Assembly (NCBI GenBank): GCA_017591395.1
Contig: WEDG01001254.1
Span: forward strand, 1-64,000
Direction of reading: 5' to 3'
DNA: 64,000 nt
Source: Schistocephalus solidus
Lineage: Eukaryota; Platyhelminthes; Cestoda; Diphyllobothriidea; Diphyllobothriidae
Part shown: one piece after another, positions 23,701-29,580 of the stretch
Layout: the number at the start of each line of letters is the position of its first letter
Numbering within the stretch: position 1 is the first letter of the stretch
Program-made: the position numbers and the translations under genes
The notes under the pieces: model-generated
What the model was told of the DNA's origin: nothing
Database searches by the model: none
What the model saw: only the letters and a program-made list of their open reading frames with translations

Positions 23701-26700
23701 AGATATTATACCGTACTTCCGACATAGGTACAAGTTAAAAGCCCATACACGTGTTTCGCCGATGATTCTGCTGCTGCGTGACACAGCAACGAGGGGTTCG
23801 GCTCCTCAGTGGGTCCCCCAGCGTTCTCTATGCGGTTTCTGTTATATGGACTCCAGAGAATAATCGGGAAAATAATTTCTGAAATTATTAAGTGCAGGAC
23901 ATGGAGTCAGGTGATTCGGACATGACTTTTCAGGGTCAGATCCGAAATTTCAATGAACATTTGGGTCGAGGACAATCAACCACTGTGGAATAACCACGTA
24001 ATGCCCATTCTACAAACAAGTAGTACTACAAGTGTGTGTGCTACCCTCAACGTCTTCAGTCGCTAAAAGTCTAAATTTGCTAATTTGGGGTGGACGATCG
24101 GGAAAGTGTTGGACGCATTGGACACCAGGCAATCCGTGGCGGAATGGGGTGATCATACACACTAGTTGCACCAAATATCGTGTCGCAAGACGGCGGCACG
24201 CCAACTAAGCAGGCCGTAACTTATAGCAGAGAATGTATACCATATCACCAGTCCATGCAACGTCCGGATACGCATGCTGTACGTGTTGGAAGTCGTGATC
24301 GAGCACACATTCACCCCGAGACTCGAGTTGCTTTAAAAGGCATCGGTTTGCAGGAAATATTTCAAAAGCTAAAAGAGCGAAAGAAGTGAAATGAAATGCG
24401 TACGATGTACGACTCGCTAAGACTGGGAAGACTTGGTCGAAACTGTCGAGTGAGGCGACGTTTCATTCGAGCATCCGACTTTTTACCCAAGGCGGTGGCG
24501 GTCGGAGCTGTATTTAAGGGTGAAACGGAGGCGGGCGAAGGACTCGTATTGGTCAAACTCTTGTTTTCGGGAGGAGATAAAGCAGTCTGCTGGTCGCCGG
24601 TGTGTGAGGCCATGCTCTTCGGACTTGCTGAGCTTCTCGAAGATAAGCACACAGACGCTGTTTGGCTCTGTTTTAGAGGGTGAAAAAAATAAAATAACTG
24701 AGATGAACTATCAACCAGAACATCCGCGCCAGCAGCACTACGGAATGTTCCGCCGTGGGAAAATTGATGTAAAAAAACGATCTATTAAAATTAATTTAGT
24801 AATATGTTTATAGTTATATTGGTGACCATAGCAAACTAAGCGGTGAACAATCAACCAGAACATCGTTGGCAGCGTCAGTCTAGTACGAATACTTGCGAAG
24901 GAATTCAATCGACTCCATGTTGTAAGTTCATCACATCACGAACATGGTCCCCCCAGTGCAGACGGTAGATGACGGACTGCTGAGCAAAGTGGGAACATTT
25001 AGCATGCGGAAGATCGTACGTACACTCGAGGTCAGATCTCAGCACGTCCACCTCGACGCCGTCGTCAGTCAAGGGCGGATTTAGACACGATGACGTCGGA
25101 GATAATTTCGCCTTCAGGTCGACGCAGCAAATGGCCGAACCACCTCGATCGACCGGTTCTGTTTTGTAAGAACCAGGGAACAGGAAACCCTCCCCCCCCC
25201 CGGTGCTACAAGTGACAGGACGCTAAAATCCAAGAAAGGAGACTACTATTCTATCATAACCCTAGGAGAAACCTTAAGCCAAACCTTAAATCTATCCCTA
25301 AATCTAACCCCAACCCTAATTTACCTGGAAGTTAATGCATTACGGGGGGAGGGGTTCCGACTGCTGTCCTGCCTGTGTTCTGAACCAGCTGTACATACGT
25401 TTTTTGAAGGCGCAATCTGAAACTTATACCAAAAATGGTCAATAAGCACCATCAAGTGAATACTTGCAGACGAAGGCCCTCTCTACTAGCAGTTCGGTGT
25501 TCCGGCCAACCTCACGCTGATTCCAGGGGCTTAGACGGCGTCAGACAAAAGTCACGCACGTTTGATAGTTTAGATTACCTATGAGGTAGAATGTCAGGTT
25601 CAAGATAACGGCAAATGTTCGGCAGTCCATGAACTTCACCATCTACCCTGATCGGGCGGATTGCGATTGCCCCCGTCTTGGGGGAATACAGTTTTAAATC
25701 CAATTCAACCGCCTTCCGGCCTCTCTAAGGCACACCGTTTCGCACTTCTACAGAGGATACCGTCAAAAGCGCAAGTAATATCCTTTATACGCTGACCACA
25801 ACCCCATTTAGTACCGTGGTGGCCCGTGGTGAGAGAACACAGTCCTGAAGGACGTCAGGGATTGCATCAAAGAATTTAACCCCCCTTTCCCCTCCCAGCA
25901 TTCACATGGATTGCGGTTCTTGTCCTATGATAGAAGGCTTGAATCAAGGTGGGAAATTTCGGGGGCACATCATCAAGCAGTATGGTCGACCATGGGGAAT
26001 CTCGACTAAAAGAGTAAAGAAGCAAAAGATACGTCTGCCTTTAATGCGCAGAACATTTTAGTTCTCCGGACACATTCCGAAGACGGGCTGGCAGACATAG
26101 GTAAGTAAATCATCGTCAAGCTAATATAGTTATGCAAGAGAGATTACGGGTACGTAGAAGGAGCCCAGTCTGTGTGCGGGGAGACAGAGGGTGGCCGGTT
26201 TCGCGCGTGGGCGACGGATTAAATGGCTCTGGGGGGTCAGATCGTGTATGTGGTACGCGCAGACAAGGTCATTACATATATCAGCAGCTGCACCCATTCT
26301 CTGCACCAGTTAATTGACCGGTTCAGACGGTGGCTGGGGCCTGGAAATAGGGAGTGAGGTCAAAGGCTCAGCGCACTTTACCTCACCATACTCAATGTGA
26401 TTCGCTTGAAGCTATCACCGGCGACGGATTAAATGGCTCTGGATGATGACGGCTGCATACTTTTCATAGGCTTCTTCTGCGTTCACAGGACTACCCGAGT
26501 AAGACCCAGCGCGCACACTTCGTGCCTAGTGTCTACCAGATGCGCGAGCGTACTGCTTTCGAAGATTGATGTCTCAAATGGGTGAGATAAATGCCAACAG
26601 GGTACAGAAGAGGAGGTACAAGAATGTTTTTTGCCGTTCAACCAACTCCGTTCTTCATCTGATGAAGTACCTTGGGTTTGAGTAATAGTTTATCCTGAAC

Positions 26701-27865
26701 TAGGAACCTAGTAGTAATCTCCCAATGCAATTGTAGCGATCTGATGATATTTGCTTGGAGTATGCAATATTTCAAAGTGGTATGCAGCTCTAATCGTACT
26801 AACATATTGATCAGTTACGAGATAAATGAGTTCAGTAGGTGAGAAAGGGTCGAGTGACTGCCTGATCAGTACACATGGACTGTTTTTATTAGTACAAAAT
26901 TATAAAAAATACGGCTAACCTGCAGTAAGGCGAGTAGAGTTCATGACCCGTACGGTGTAATGAGTGCTAAACTATCACTTCTGAAGAGCCGCAGTTATGA
27001 GCATCTGAGAGGGTTAGATACGAACAGAAAACTACCGAAGTTAATTTCAGAGAGGACATTCAAGACTACCGCCGGTTAAGCCGGAATGCCATTGCTAAAT
27101 GAGGTGTAGGTGTATGCTAAAGTTTACGTGCAATCAACATTTTTACACTATAACTGCATTTCATCTGCCTACAGTATACGTGGATACGAGAGATAGTGAG
27201 TTTCATCCTCAACAGGGTGATACAAACGGGACATAAATATGAAGGAAAGGAGTTTAAGACAGGAATGACTTAGGAAAACGGTTAGGGCAGGATGTGTAGG
27301 TGTGCAGACATGGAGAATTGACTGTAAAATCCCGAAAGCATACCGCGACCTCCCCGTAGCTGTTTGTAAGGTCCGTAAACGGAATCGGGGTAAATTGAAC
27401 ACCGTTCAGAAGAACTTCTGAACGCGTTAGAGGTTCGAAGGACGGACCAGGAGTACTGAAAACTACCGGCAACGATTTTTCAGTCGAAACTCTCAAAGGA
27501 GAATCTTCATCCAACCTCTCCAACTTCTTACTACTCTGCTCCATCAGACTGGACGTGGGTTTTTGCGATGGCAGAGAGTCCGTGTCATCACCTGTAGTAA
27601 CCAGTTGGTGCCTTTCATAGGAGGAGAAATTTGGAAAAGTAAAGCGTGTTGAGTTCATTAGGCTGCCAGGACGAGAGCGCATCTTTGACCTAAATGGGTG
27701 TTTACAACACAGTAAGCCATTCCAGCAAAAATACCTGGTTCGAGAGGAAATCGGGCTCCGTGTGCTTGAAGAATTCCAAAAGCTGGAAAGTTTCGAACAT
27801 AAGTTAGTGCTCAAACTTCGATGACTCGCAAAGAGGTCATCAGAGGTATCCTCGACAGGGTCCAT
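5585..27865 (-). CDS. HASPIN: Haspin-type serine/threonine kinase gene, whole locus (10 predicted exons)
   Basis: Haspin phosphorylates histone H3 on Thr3 in mitosis and so recruits the chromosomal passenger complex to centromeres. I assembled ten exons (27865-27344, 24667-24404, 18626-18535, 18110-17943, 15808-15746, 13419-13328, 12697-12610, 11402-11146, 9473-9371, 5861-5585). All have AG acceptors and GT donors, and every junction keeps phase. The sum is 1926 bases, or 641 residues plus stop. Kinase landmarks by residue: Gly-rich loop 302-309, Lys320, Glu344, EHRDLHWGN 451-459, IIDFTLSR 505-512, QFDIYREMR near 537-545, then the NVFWLHYL helix. DFT replaces DFG, as in the family (DYT in vertebrates), and there is no APE motif. 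The first exon pair is Ser/Pro-rich like other haspin N-termini. No decay is visible, so the gene is probably functional. Confidence 0.92.
6278..6345 (-). repeat. tRNA-like SINE head in haspin intron 9
   Basis: The minus strand reads GTGGTAGGGTACACAAC (A-box-like), then about 30 bases later CAGTTCGATACCATC (B-box-like). The spacing fits an internal RNA polymerase III promoter. No intact tRNA cloverleaf is evident. It adjoins repeat family T at 6378. Confidence 0.45.
6378..6485 (+). repeat. Dispersed repeat family T, copy 1
   Basis: The copy starts with AAAGCCCAGACACGTGTTTCG and contains GAGGGTTCGGCTCATCAATG and a CCCAACATTCCC-like end. The same order of blocks recurs at 6715-6835 and 23738-23850 (plus) and at 7140-7275 (minus). 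The GGGTTCGGCTC block could be a B box of an old SINE. Confidence 0.6.
6715..6835 (+). repeat. Dispersed repeat family T, copy 2
   Basis: It shares GCCCAGACACGTGTTTCACCG, GAGGGGTTCGGTTTATCAGT and the GTGCTTTCTGGTAGAT end with the other T copies. The flanks at 6600-6700 and 6960-7020 also match each other in inverted order (GGGATAACCGCGTA and TACGCGGTTATCCC), so this stretch is a rearranged pair. Confidence 0.6.
7140..7275 (-). repeat. Dispersed repeat family T, copy 3 (inverted)
   Basis: Read on the minus strand it has the same blocks as copies 1 and 2, in the same order, including AACTTGTTTCGCTGATG, GAGGGGTTCGACCCATCA and GTGCTTTCTGGTAGATATTC. Confidence 0.6.
7560..8600. other. Haspin intron 9, unassigned stretch
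   Basis: No exon, RNA gene or clear repeat was recognised here. A CTGATGA box near 8509 (minus) was examined as a hammerhead and rejected. Confidence 0.5.
8600..8912 (-). repeat. tRNA-headed SINE, GGGGCCTCGT head type
   Basis: On the minus strand the copy opens with GGGGCCTCGTGGAGCTTTGG and carries a B-box-like GGGTTTGAATC about 55 bases later. A related head is found at 21370-21440 on the plus strand (GGGGCCTCGTAACTCAGG, then GGGTTTAAATCC). The tails of the two copies have diverged. Confidence 0.5.
9095..9185 (-). repeat. tRNA-like SINE head in haspin intron 9
   Basis: The minus strand reads TGGCGGCTCAGGCGGTTAAA (A-box region) and GCGTTTGACCCC (B-box region) with tRNA-like spacing. T-rich sequence follows. 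It is not an intact tRNA gene. Confidence 0.45.
9371..9473 (-). CDS. HASPIN: Haspin exon 9
   Basis: The acceptor is TTTTTGCCCTTGTAG and the donor is GTGAGC. The 103-base exon finishes a split Ala codon and encodes APLFIDLSRDEELFTG followed by GDHQFDIYREMRKEL. These match the haspin segment VFCDVSxDExLFTGxGDYQFDIYRxM. The exon is too short to stand out as an open reading frame and was found by reading between exons 8 and 10. Confidence 0.9.
9474..11145. other. Haspin intron 8
   Basis: 1672 bases between confident exons. Short open frames near 9687-9893 (plus) and 10327-10566 (minus) resemble no family I know and have no haspin-like content. Confidence 0.5.
11146..11402 (-). CDS. HASPIN: Haspin exon 8 (catalytic loop)
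   Basis: The exon encodes LSVFCQTALGLAVAE, then FEHRDLHWGNVL with the catalytic Asp and Asn, a Ser/Pro-rich insert, and IIDFTLSRMNH. EHRDLHWGN is nearly diagnostic for haspin. DFT stands where other kinases have DFG. About 47 residues separate the catalytic Asn and the DFT Asp, against about 32 in human haspin, so the insert is longer than usual. The donor is GTAGGT. The acceptor chosen, TTGCAAG at 11403-11404, fits the phase of exon 7. A second candidate lies before 11383. Confidence 0.92.
12610..12697 (-). CDS. HASPIN: Haspin exon 7 (hinge region)
   Basis: After the acceptor TGTTTAAG the frame encodes IFPRKQQWIVLES, then GQPLENAMVSYF. It matches the haspin hinge (dQ-x-hIVLE-x-x-x-GG-x-x-LE). 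The Arg codon split with exon 6 is in phase. Two donors are possible: GTATAA after 12610, which keeps phase with exon 8, or the stronger-looking GTAAGC after 12624, which would need exon 8 to start at 11383 and would shorten the helix. I prefer the first on phase and length. Confidence 0.8.
12985..13070 (+). repeat. Degenerate telomere-like tract (CCCTAA-type)
   Basis: The stretch has several TAACCCTAA and TAATCCTAA units with variants between them. Flatworm telomeres are TTAGGG repeats, so this may be an old interstitial telomere-like insertion. A similar tract is at 25254-25324. Confidence 0.5.
13328..13419 (-). CDS. HASPIN: Haspin exon 6
   Basis: The acceptor CACTTCTAG and donor GTGAGC bound a 92-base exon that encodes IRVVKGAVPAYLVRAW and then NHGSENDHP. 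This matches the haspin block CVQGSYPxxLLxAWxx, then GSxNDRP. Both split codons (Cys with exon 5, Arg with exon 7) are in phase. Confidence 0.9.
14390..15262 (+). repeat. LINE-A 3' end, truncated copy (plus)
   Basis: The sequence follows the LINE-A 3' region in sense order. It starts with the block CCTCTGCTGCATG (also at 62260, minus) and runs through two copies of the GGCTTGGAAGGTTGCCAAC module (14470 and 14872). It ends at CGAAATCGACGGTCGAGCTG, where the LINE-A 3' terminus lies in other copies. No (ATGT)n tail follows. It sits in haspin intron 5. Confidence 0.7.
15360..15600 (+). repeat. Possible degenerate repeat paired with 20290-20490
   Basis: Short blocks in the same order are shared with 20290-20490, such as CTTATCTCATGAAAT and GTATCTCATCAAAT, each followed by CAACCGA-like and TCTGAAAT blocks and then a GCCGGTTT block. 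Divergence is high. Confidence 0.3.
15746..15808 (-). CDS. HASPIN: Haspin exon 5 (63-base small exon)
   Basis: The acceptor has a good pyrimidine tract (ACTCTTTTTTCCACACCAG) and the donor is GTGCGT. The exon encodes QVSSLASGTSNNTKNFVQLK. In human haspin the matching stretch is ELSLL followed by NRTEGFIGL. It finishes the split Lys of exon 4 and opens the split Cys of exon 6, so both phases agree. It has only 20 whole codons and is easily missed. Confidence 0.85.
16080..16560 (+). mobile_element. CR1-like LINE 3' end, 5'-truncated
   Basis: A frame at about 16140-16350 reads MKTWNALPADIIMSPAVDTL followed by KRKFDQY and ends in a stop. It has the WNxLPxxxxxxxxxxxFKxxLD signature found at the C-terminus of CR1- and Jockey-type LINE proteins. 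The non-coding tail ends in CCCTTAATAAAACTGAACTG with ACTGA repeats, a LINE-type microsatellite terminus. It sits in haspin intron 4. A similar tail lies at 36478-36560 on the other strand. Confidence 0.75.
16560..17942. other. Haspin intron 4, unassigned part
   Basis: No exon or named repeat was recognised. An open frame on the minus strand at 17462-17662 has no haspin-like content and is not needed by the exon phases. Confidence 0.4.
17943..18110 (-). CDS. HASPIN: Haspin exon 4 (glycine loop, catalytic lysine, helix C)
   Basis: The exon encodes KVGEGTFSEVF (glycine-rich loop), VLKLIPV with the ATP-anchoring Lys320, then NGEKQKDFSEVVSEVIIAK, in which Glu344 is the expected salt-bridge partner. 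The haspin consensus here is GEGxFGEVF, VALKIIxI, and NGxxQKxFEEIxxEIIIxK. The acceptor is TTTACTTATATAG and the donor GTTAGT. Both end codons are split in phase with the neighbours. Confidence 0.93.
18178..18476 (+). repeat. Long (AGT)n microsatellite in haspin intron 3
   Basis: Nearly 300 bases of AGT triplets with scattered AGC, AGA and ATT variants fill most of the 424-base intron between haspin exons 3 and 4. In the gene's sense direction the repeat is (ACT)n. It makes long spurious open frames, poly-Thr on the minus strand and poly-Val on the plus strand. Confidence 0.97.
18535..18626 (-). CDS. HASPIN: Haspin exon 3 (pre-kinase segment)
   Basis: The acceptor CTTTTCTTTACAG and donor GTATGT bound a 92-base exon encoding RVYKVGDALQILLKL and DIGSFEHVFPR. 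It begins at a codon boundary, as exon 2 ends, and its last two bases complete Thr with exon 4. Haspins carry a segment of this type, with an FP-containing helix, just before the glycine loop. Confidence 0.82.
18740..18915 (+). repeat. tRNA-headed SINE (family S, head type 2), degraded
   Basis: A tRNA-like head (GCTCCGTGGTTGAGTG and GGTCCAAGTCCC) is followed by the family S body block GTATGGCTGGCTG and CAGAAATGGTCATTC. The CTGATGA box is mutated in this copy. Confidence 0.55.
18975..19180. repeat. Fold-back (long inverted repeat) element
   Basis: Arms of about 73 bases at 18975-19047 and 19108-19180 are inverted copies of each other. They share TGACCCTAAGGCAGC, TAGGACACATGCCACATA and ATACACAGGTAT, with a diverged patch in the middle. 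A 60-base loop separates them. No target duplication was seen. It lies in haspin intron 2 against SINE sequence and may be a small MITE-like element. Confidence 0.7.
19190..19372 (+). repeat. SINE tail plus tRNA-headed SINE (family S, head type 3)
   Basis: The end of one SINE (GACCAGATCGGTGAGCC) is followed directly by the start of a second (CCCGATCGCAACCGACAA). The second has a well-kept head: CCGTGGCTCATTGGTAGAGC as A box and CACGGGTTCGAATCGC as B box. The body breaks off just after CTGATGA, where a LINE-A 3' UTR begins. The same head type is used by the copy at 22560. Confidence 0.7.
19373..19912 (-). repeat. LINE-A 3' UTR, truncated copy (minus)
   Basis: This copy runs from the LINE-A terminal block (CGACGGTCGAACTGCC-like, at the low-coordinate end) through the GGTTGCCAAC module to the segment near TCAGTTGTCTGATGTGGG. 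It abuts the SINE at 19372. The open frame inside it is also seen in the copy at 22858, but it reflects shared repeat sequence, not a known protein. Confidence 0.7.
19940..21360. other. Haspin intron 2, unassigned part
   Basis: Apart from a possible old repeat at 20290-20490, nothing was recognised. Short open frames on both strands have no family features. Confidence 0.4.
20290..20490 (+). repeat. Possible degenerate repeat paired with 15360-15600
   Basis: It shares short ordered blocks with the earlier stretch. An alignment would be needed to confirm it. Confidence 0.3.
21365..21534 (+). repeat. tRNA-headed SINE, GGGGCCTCGT head type
   Basis: The copy opens with GGGGCCTCGTAACTCAGG and has GTGGGTTTAAATCCCGC as a B-box-like block, with a T-rich tail after it. 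It is cut by the inverted family S copy that begins at 21535. Confidence 0.5.
21535..21650 (-). repeat. Family S SINE head, inverted half of a dimer
   Basis: The minus strand carries the same tRNA-like head, almost base for base, as the plus-strand copy at 21655-21735. The two halves meet at CCCGATCGAAACCGGCAAGA. Only the head is present on this side. Confidence 0.75.
21637..21925 (+). repeat. Full-length tRNA-headed SINE (family S, head type 4)
   Basis: The copy has the CCCGATCGAAACCGGCAAG border and the head TGGCGAAGTGGGTAGAGCG (A box) with CGCGAGTTCGAGGC (B box). Its body contains GGCTGATGACGGCTAATAAG and GTCTCCCTTGTCTTTGTCGG, and it ends in the GTAACCGATCGGTGAGCGCC block. An (AT)n tract follows at 21929-21955. 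With its length near 290 bases and its internal promoter, it is a pol III SINE. Confidence 0.8.
21753..21797 (+). ncRNA. Hammerhead-like RNA core in the SINE body
   Basis: CTGATGA (21759-21765) is followed by GGCT/AGCC arms around AATA and then GAAA (21780-21783), then a short AU-closed arm around GGCC, and T at 21791. GGCTGG (21753-21758) can pair with CCAGTC (21792-21797) to make a six-base stem I. This is the layout of a type I hammerhead. The base pair that should close stem II is C opposite A, which would weaken it. Activity is not shown by sequence. Confidence 0.45.
21926..21955 (+). repeat. (AT)n microsatellite at the SINE 3' end
   Basis: About 27 bases of AT dinucleotide directly follow the family S terminus. 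Confidence 0.95.
21956..22400 (+). repeat. Dispersed repeat R4, copy 2
   Basis: It matches the minus strand of 4510-4960, in the same order of blocks. It contains a run of ten or more C bases and T runs. It is sandwiched between two family S SINEs. Confidence 0.6.
22400..22545 (-). repeat. Family S SINE, inverted half of a second dimer
   Basis: On the minus strand this copy has the head with GGCTCAATGGTAGAG, a shortened body (the CTGATGA box runs straight into GGCCATTCCGG, with about 18 bases lost) and GTCTCCCTTGTCTTTGTCGG. It faces the plus-strand copy at 22545. Confidence 0.7.
22545..22828 (+). repeat. Full-length tRNA-headed SINE (family S, head type 3)
   Basis: The head has GTGGCTCAATGGCAGAC and GCAGGTTCGAATCTCGGG. 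The body has GGCTGATGACGGCTAATAAG, CCAGAAATGGCC and GAGCTCCAGGGCACAACGGA. The end is CCAGATCGGTGAACACC, followed by an ACAT microsatellite. The hammerhead-like boxes are kept, but the outer stem has lost pairing in this copy. Confidence 0.8.
22829..23640 (-). repeat. LINE-A 3' UTR with (ATGT)n tail, minus
   Basis: In sense (minus) order the copy runs from a first ~130-base module (GAAACCGTGGCTGGGAAGTC block) through the spacer with GGCAACTGACTGGCTCGG to a second module (GCTTGGAAGGTTGCCAAC). It then runs through a shared 250-base end and finishes in (ATGT)n at 22829-22857. The same order follows the zinc-finger stop codon in LINE-A at 38905-38200, so it is read as a 5'-truncated LINE-A insertion. 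Confidence 0.75.
23638..23697 (+). repeat. (ACAT)n(AT)n compound microsatellite
   Basis: About 28 bases of ACAT-type repeat are followed by about 30 bases of AT dinucleotides. Confidence 0.95.
23738..23850 (+). repeat. Dispersed repeat family T, copy 4
   Basis: It shares the GCCCATACACGTGTTTCGCCG start, the GAGGGGTTCGGCTCCTCAGT block and the CAGCGTTCTC end with copies at 6378, 6715 and 7140. Confidence 0.6.
24404..24667 (-). CDS. HASPIN: Probable haspin exon 2 (Ser/Pro-rich)
   Basis: The acceptor has a strong pyrimidine tract (TTTTTTTCACCCTCTAAAACAG) and the exon is open for 88 codons, exactly a multiple of three. It starts and ends at codon boundaries, so it fits between exon 1 and exon 3 without changing frame. 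The donor GTACGC is only fair. The product is low-complexity and Ser/Pro/Thr-rich (SSRSSASPKS, NTSPSPASVSP), like haspin N-termini, which are poorly conserved. Without it the protein would be 553 residues and still in frame, so it may be optional. Confidence 0.55.
24670..26110. other. Haspin intron 1, unassigned part
   Basis: A short phrase, ATCAACCAGAACATC, is duplicated at about 24710 and 24850. A C run and a telomere-like tract lie near 25190-25324. Nothing else was recognised. Confidence 0.4.
25254..25324 (+). repeat. Degenerate telomere-like tract (CCCTAA-type)
   Basis: Units such as ATAACCCTAG, AAATCTAACC and CAACCCTAATT are arranged in a row with variant units between. It resembles the tract at 12985-13070. 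Confidence 0.45.
26150..26430 (+). repeat. LINE-A 3' UTR fragment (plus)
   Basis: It matches the middle spacer of the LINE-A 3' UTR in sense order (GGGGGGTCAGATCGTG, TTGACCGGTTCAGAC, GGGAGTGAGGTCAAAGGCTC and GCTTGAAGCTATCACCG). The phrase GGCGACGGATTAAATGGCTC occurs at both ends, at about 26210 and 26422, a small direct duplication. Confidence 0.55.
27344..27865 (-). CDS. HASPIN: Haspin exon 1 (N-terminal, start codon)
   Basis: The exon opens with ATG in a good context (A at -3, G at +4), with an in-frame TAA nine codons upstream. It is open for 174 codons and ends at a codon boundary with the donor GTATGC. The product starts MDPVEDTSDDLF and is rich in Ser, Thr and Pro. It contains VVFSTPGPSFEPL and ends TDLTNSYGEVA, which leads into the pre-kinase segment of exon 3 or the Ser-rich exon 2. 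An AG just before the ATG (CTTACAG) could be an acceptor for a 5' UTR exon. Identity as haspin rests on the phase fit and the context, because this part of haspin is poorly conserved. Confidence 0.7.
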
Positions 27866-27869
27866 ACTG

Positions 27870-29580
27870 TAAGCTATGATAGAAGAAAGGCTTTATTGGA
27901 GTGAAGTACAGCCGACTGGGAGCCAAATCTTAGAAAAGGAAAAAAACATCGAATGGTAAAACGCCTTTCCACACTGGCGGTGAATACGGTATTAAAATTA
28001 AGGCTGCTCGGTAGTAAAAAGATATGATATAACCTTGGAGATGCACACCCATATCACGGGCTCAAGTGTTTGAGTGCGAAATTATAAGCCTTCAAAGTTC
28101 TAATAGTTCGTCCACTGCAAACGATGAGGGTACCCCTGTCCCACATGGAGCGCAGTGACGGCTTGCACATGCATTGGACAAATGGTAGGGTCGGATTGCA
28201 GGATGTACTACACTCCCATCACGATCATCGTATCCCCACCGTAGGGCCTCGGCGTAAGCGTGGACAGGATTTGAAAGCCATCGTCTACGCGTGACGCACA
28301 TTATGGCACCTCACACCGAATGCGCAACACCTCTAAAACGGGCATCGAATCTTCCACAACAAAATGCTATAAATTCATAGTCGATAGGAGCCATTGAAGT
28401 CTAATTCTCGATATATTCAGTAATCTTATAAAGCGTACCAGTTTTCAAACGTGACAAACTTGTCAAACGTGCGCAATAGTTTCCCAAATTGCCTAGTTGA
28501 CTTACCGATGCTTCAGAGAGACCGTGACAGTGTCAGTGTATCGTTACTTTTATCCACTTTAACTGCCAGTAACCGTAGAAACATTGTGTCAGAATAATTG
28601 CCCGGTCATCCTTATGAATTCGTTGAACCACCGAGGTTATAGCTGCATTCGCGTAAAACAAATTCTTAGCTTATTTCCTCAAGAATATGGGTTTCTTTAA
28701 TCTCCTCATGTCAGTTCCTCTCCAGATTATTGGTTAGCTTTTTGTCAGACTGGCGCAGTCTACATTCTCAGGTCCCTTCTGAGTCTACCACGGCAAAATG
28801 TCGGTGAGATCTTGAGGATTCGAGTTGAGATTTCATCATCGATCTTGATTTTTTGAAGGTGACAACTCCTGAATCCTCGAAGCTGTACGCAACTGCGACG
28901 AGTTCTGGCATTATAATTTACTGCCCTGATCCATTATTATTTAACCAATTACCATTGAGTATGTCAGCTCTGATAAGCCACGCTAGGGCACAAACATGAT
29001 CCTGACTCTTCGATGTGATCTTTTCGTCCTGTCACGGTCATTTACTCCTCTTACGACTGAATAATGGACCTGGTTCTCAAACCAAAACAATTCCACATAG
29101 GGCAACATTTTTAGACGTCGCCAAACAGTAGGAATAGTGATTTAGAACTATTAAACATCCCACATCCATGACTGAAAGTCTGGAACCGAACGAATTGAGT
29201 GTCTTGATTAATTACGTTAACTGTGCGACCTGTGGGCTCCAGCTATGACGCAGCTGTTGAATTGCCACGAGACTTCTACGCAATACATAAAACGAGATCT
29301 TCGCTCGCCATTTTCTCACGAAACGAACACAGGTCGCTCAAAAACTGAAGTCTCCAGCATATAACTGTAATTTCCGAGCTCTTACAGCAGGATATAAGCG
29401 TGGCGACGTCACCAGAGACCGAGCCATCGGTGACCTTCCACCACATCAGATTCAGCAGATGTTCTTGGGACAGATGTTCAACTTTCCAACTGATTCTGAT
29501 CAGGCCAGCCCATTCAAATTGGCAGACGGGCAGTCTGACTTACCTGAATCCTCCGACTGCCCCCAGACAGTGCTACTACG
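27870..29580. other. Stretch upstream of haspin, unassigned
   Basis: No gene was recognised. The haspin promoter should lie here or in a further 5' exon. A weak resemblance to the LINE-A 3' UTR near 28390-28420 is too short to call. Confidence 0.4.

Noticed and set aside
24396..24683. A 95-residue open frame on the plus strand
   Set aside because: The minus strand has splice borders, phase fit and haspin-like composition, and the plus frame has none.
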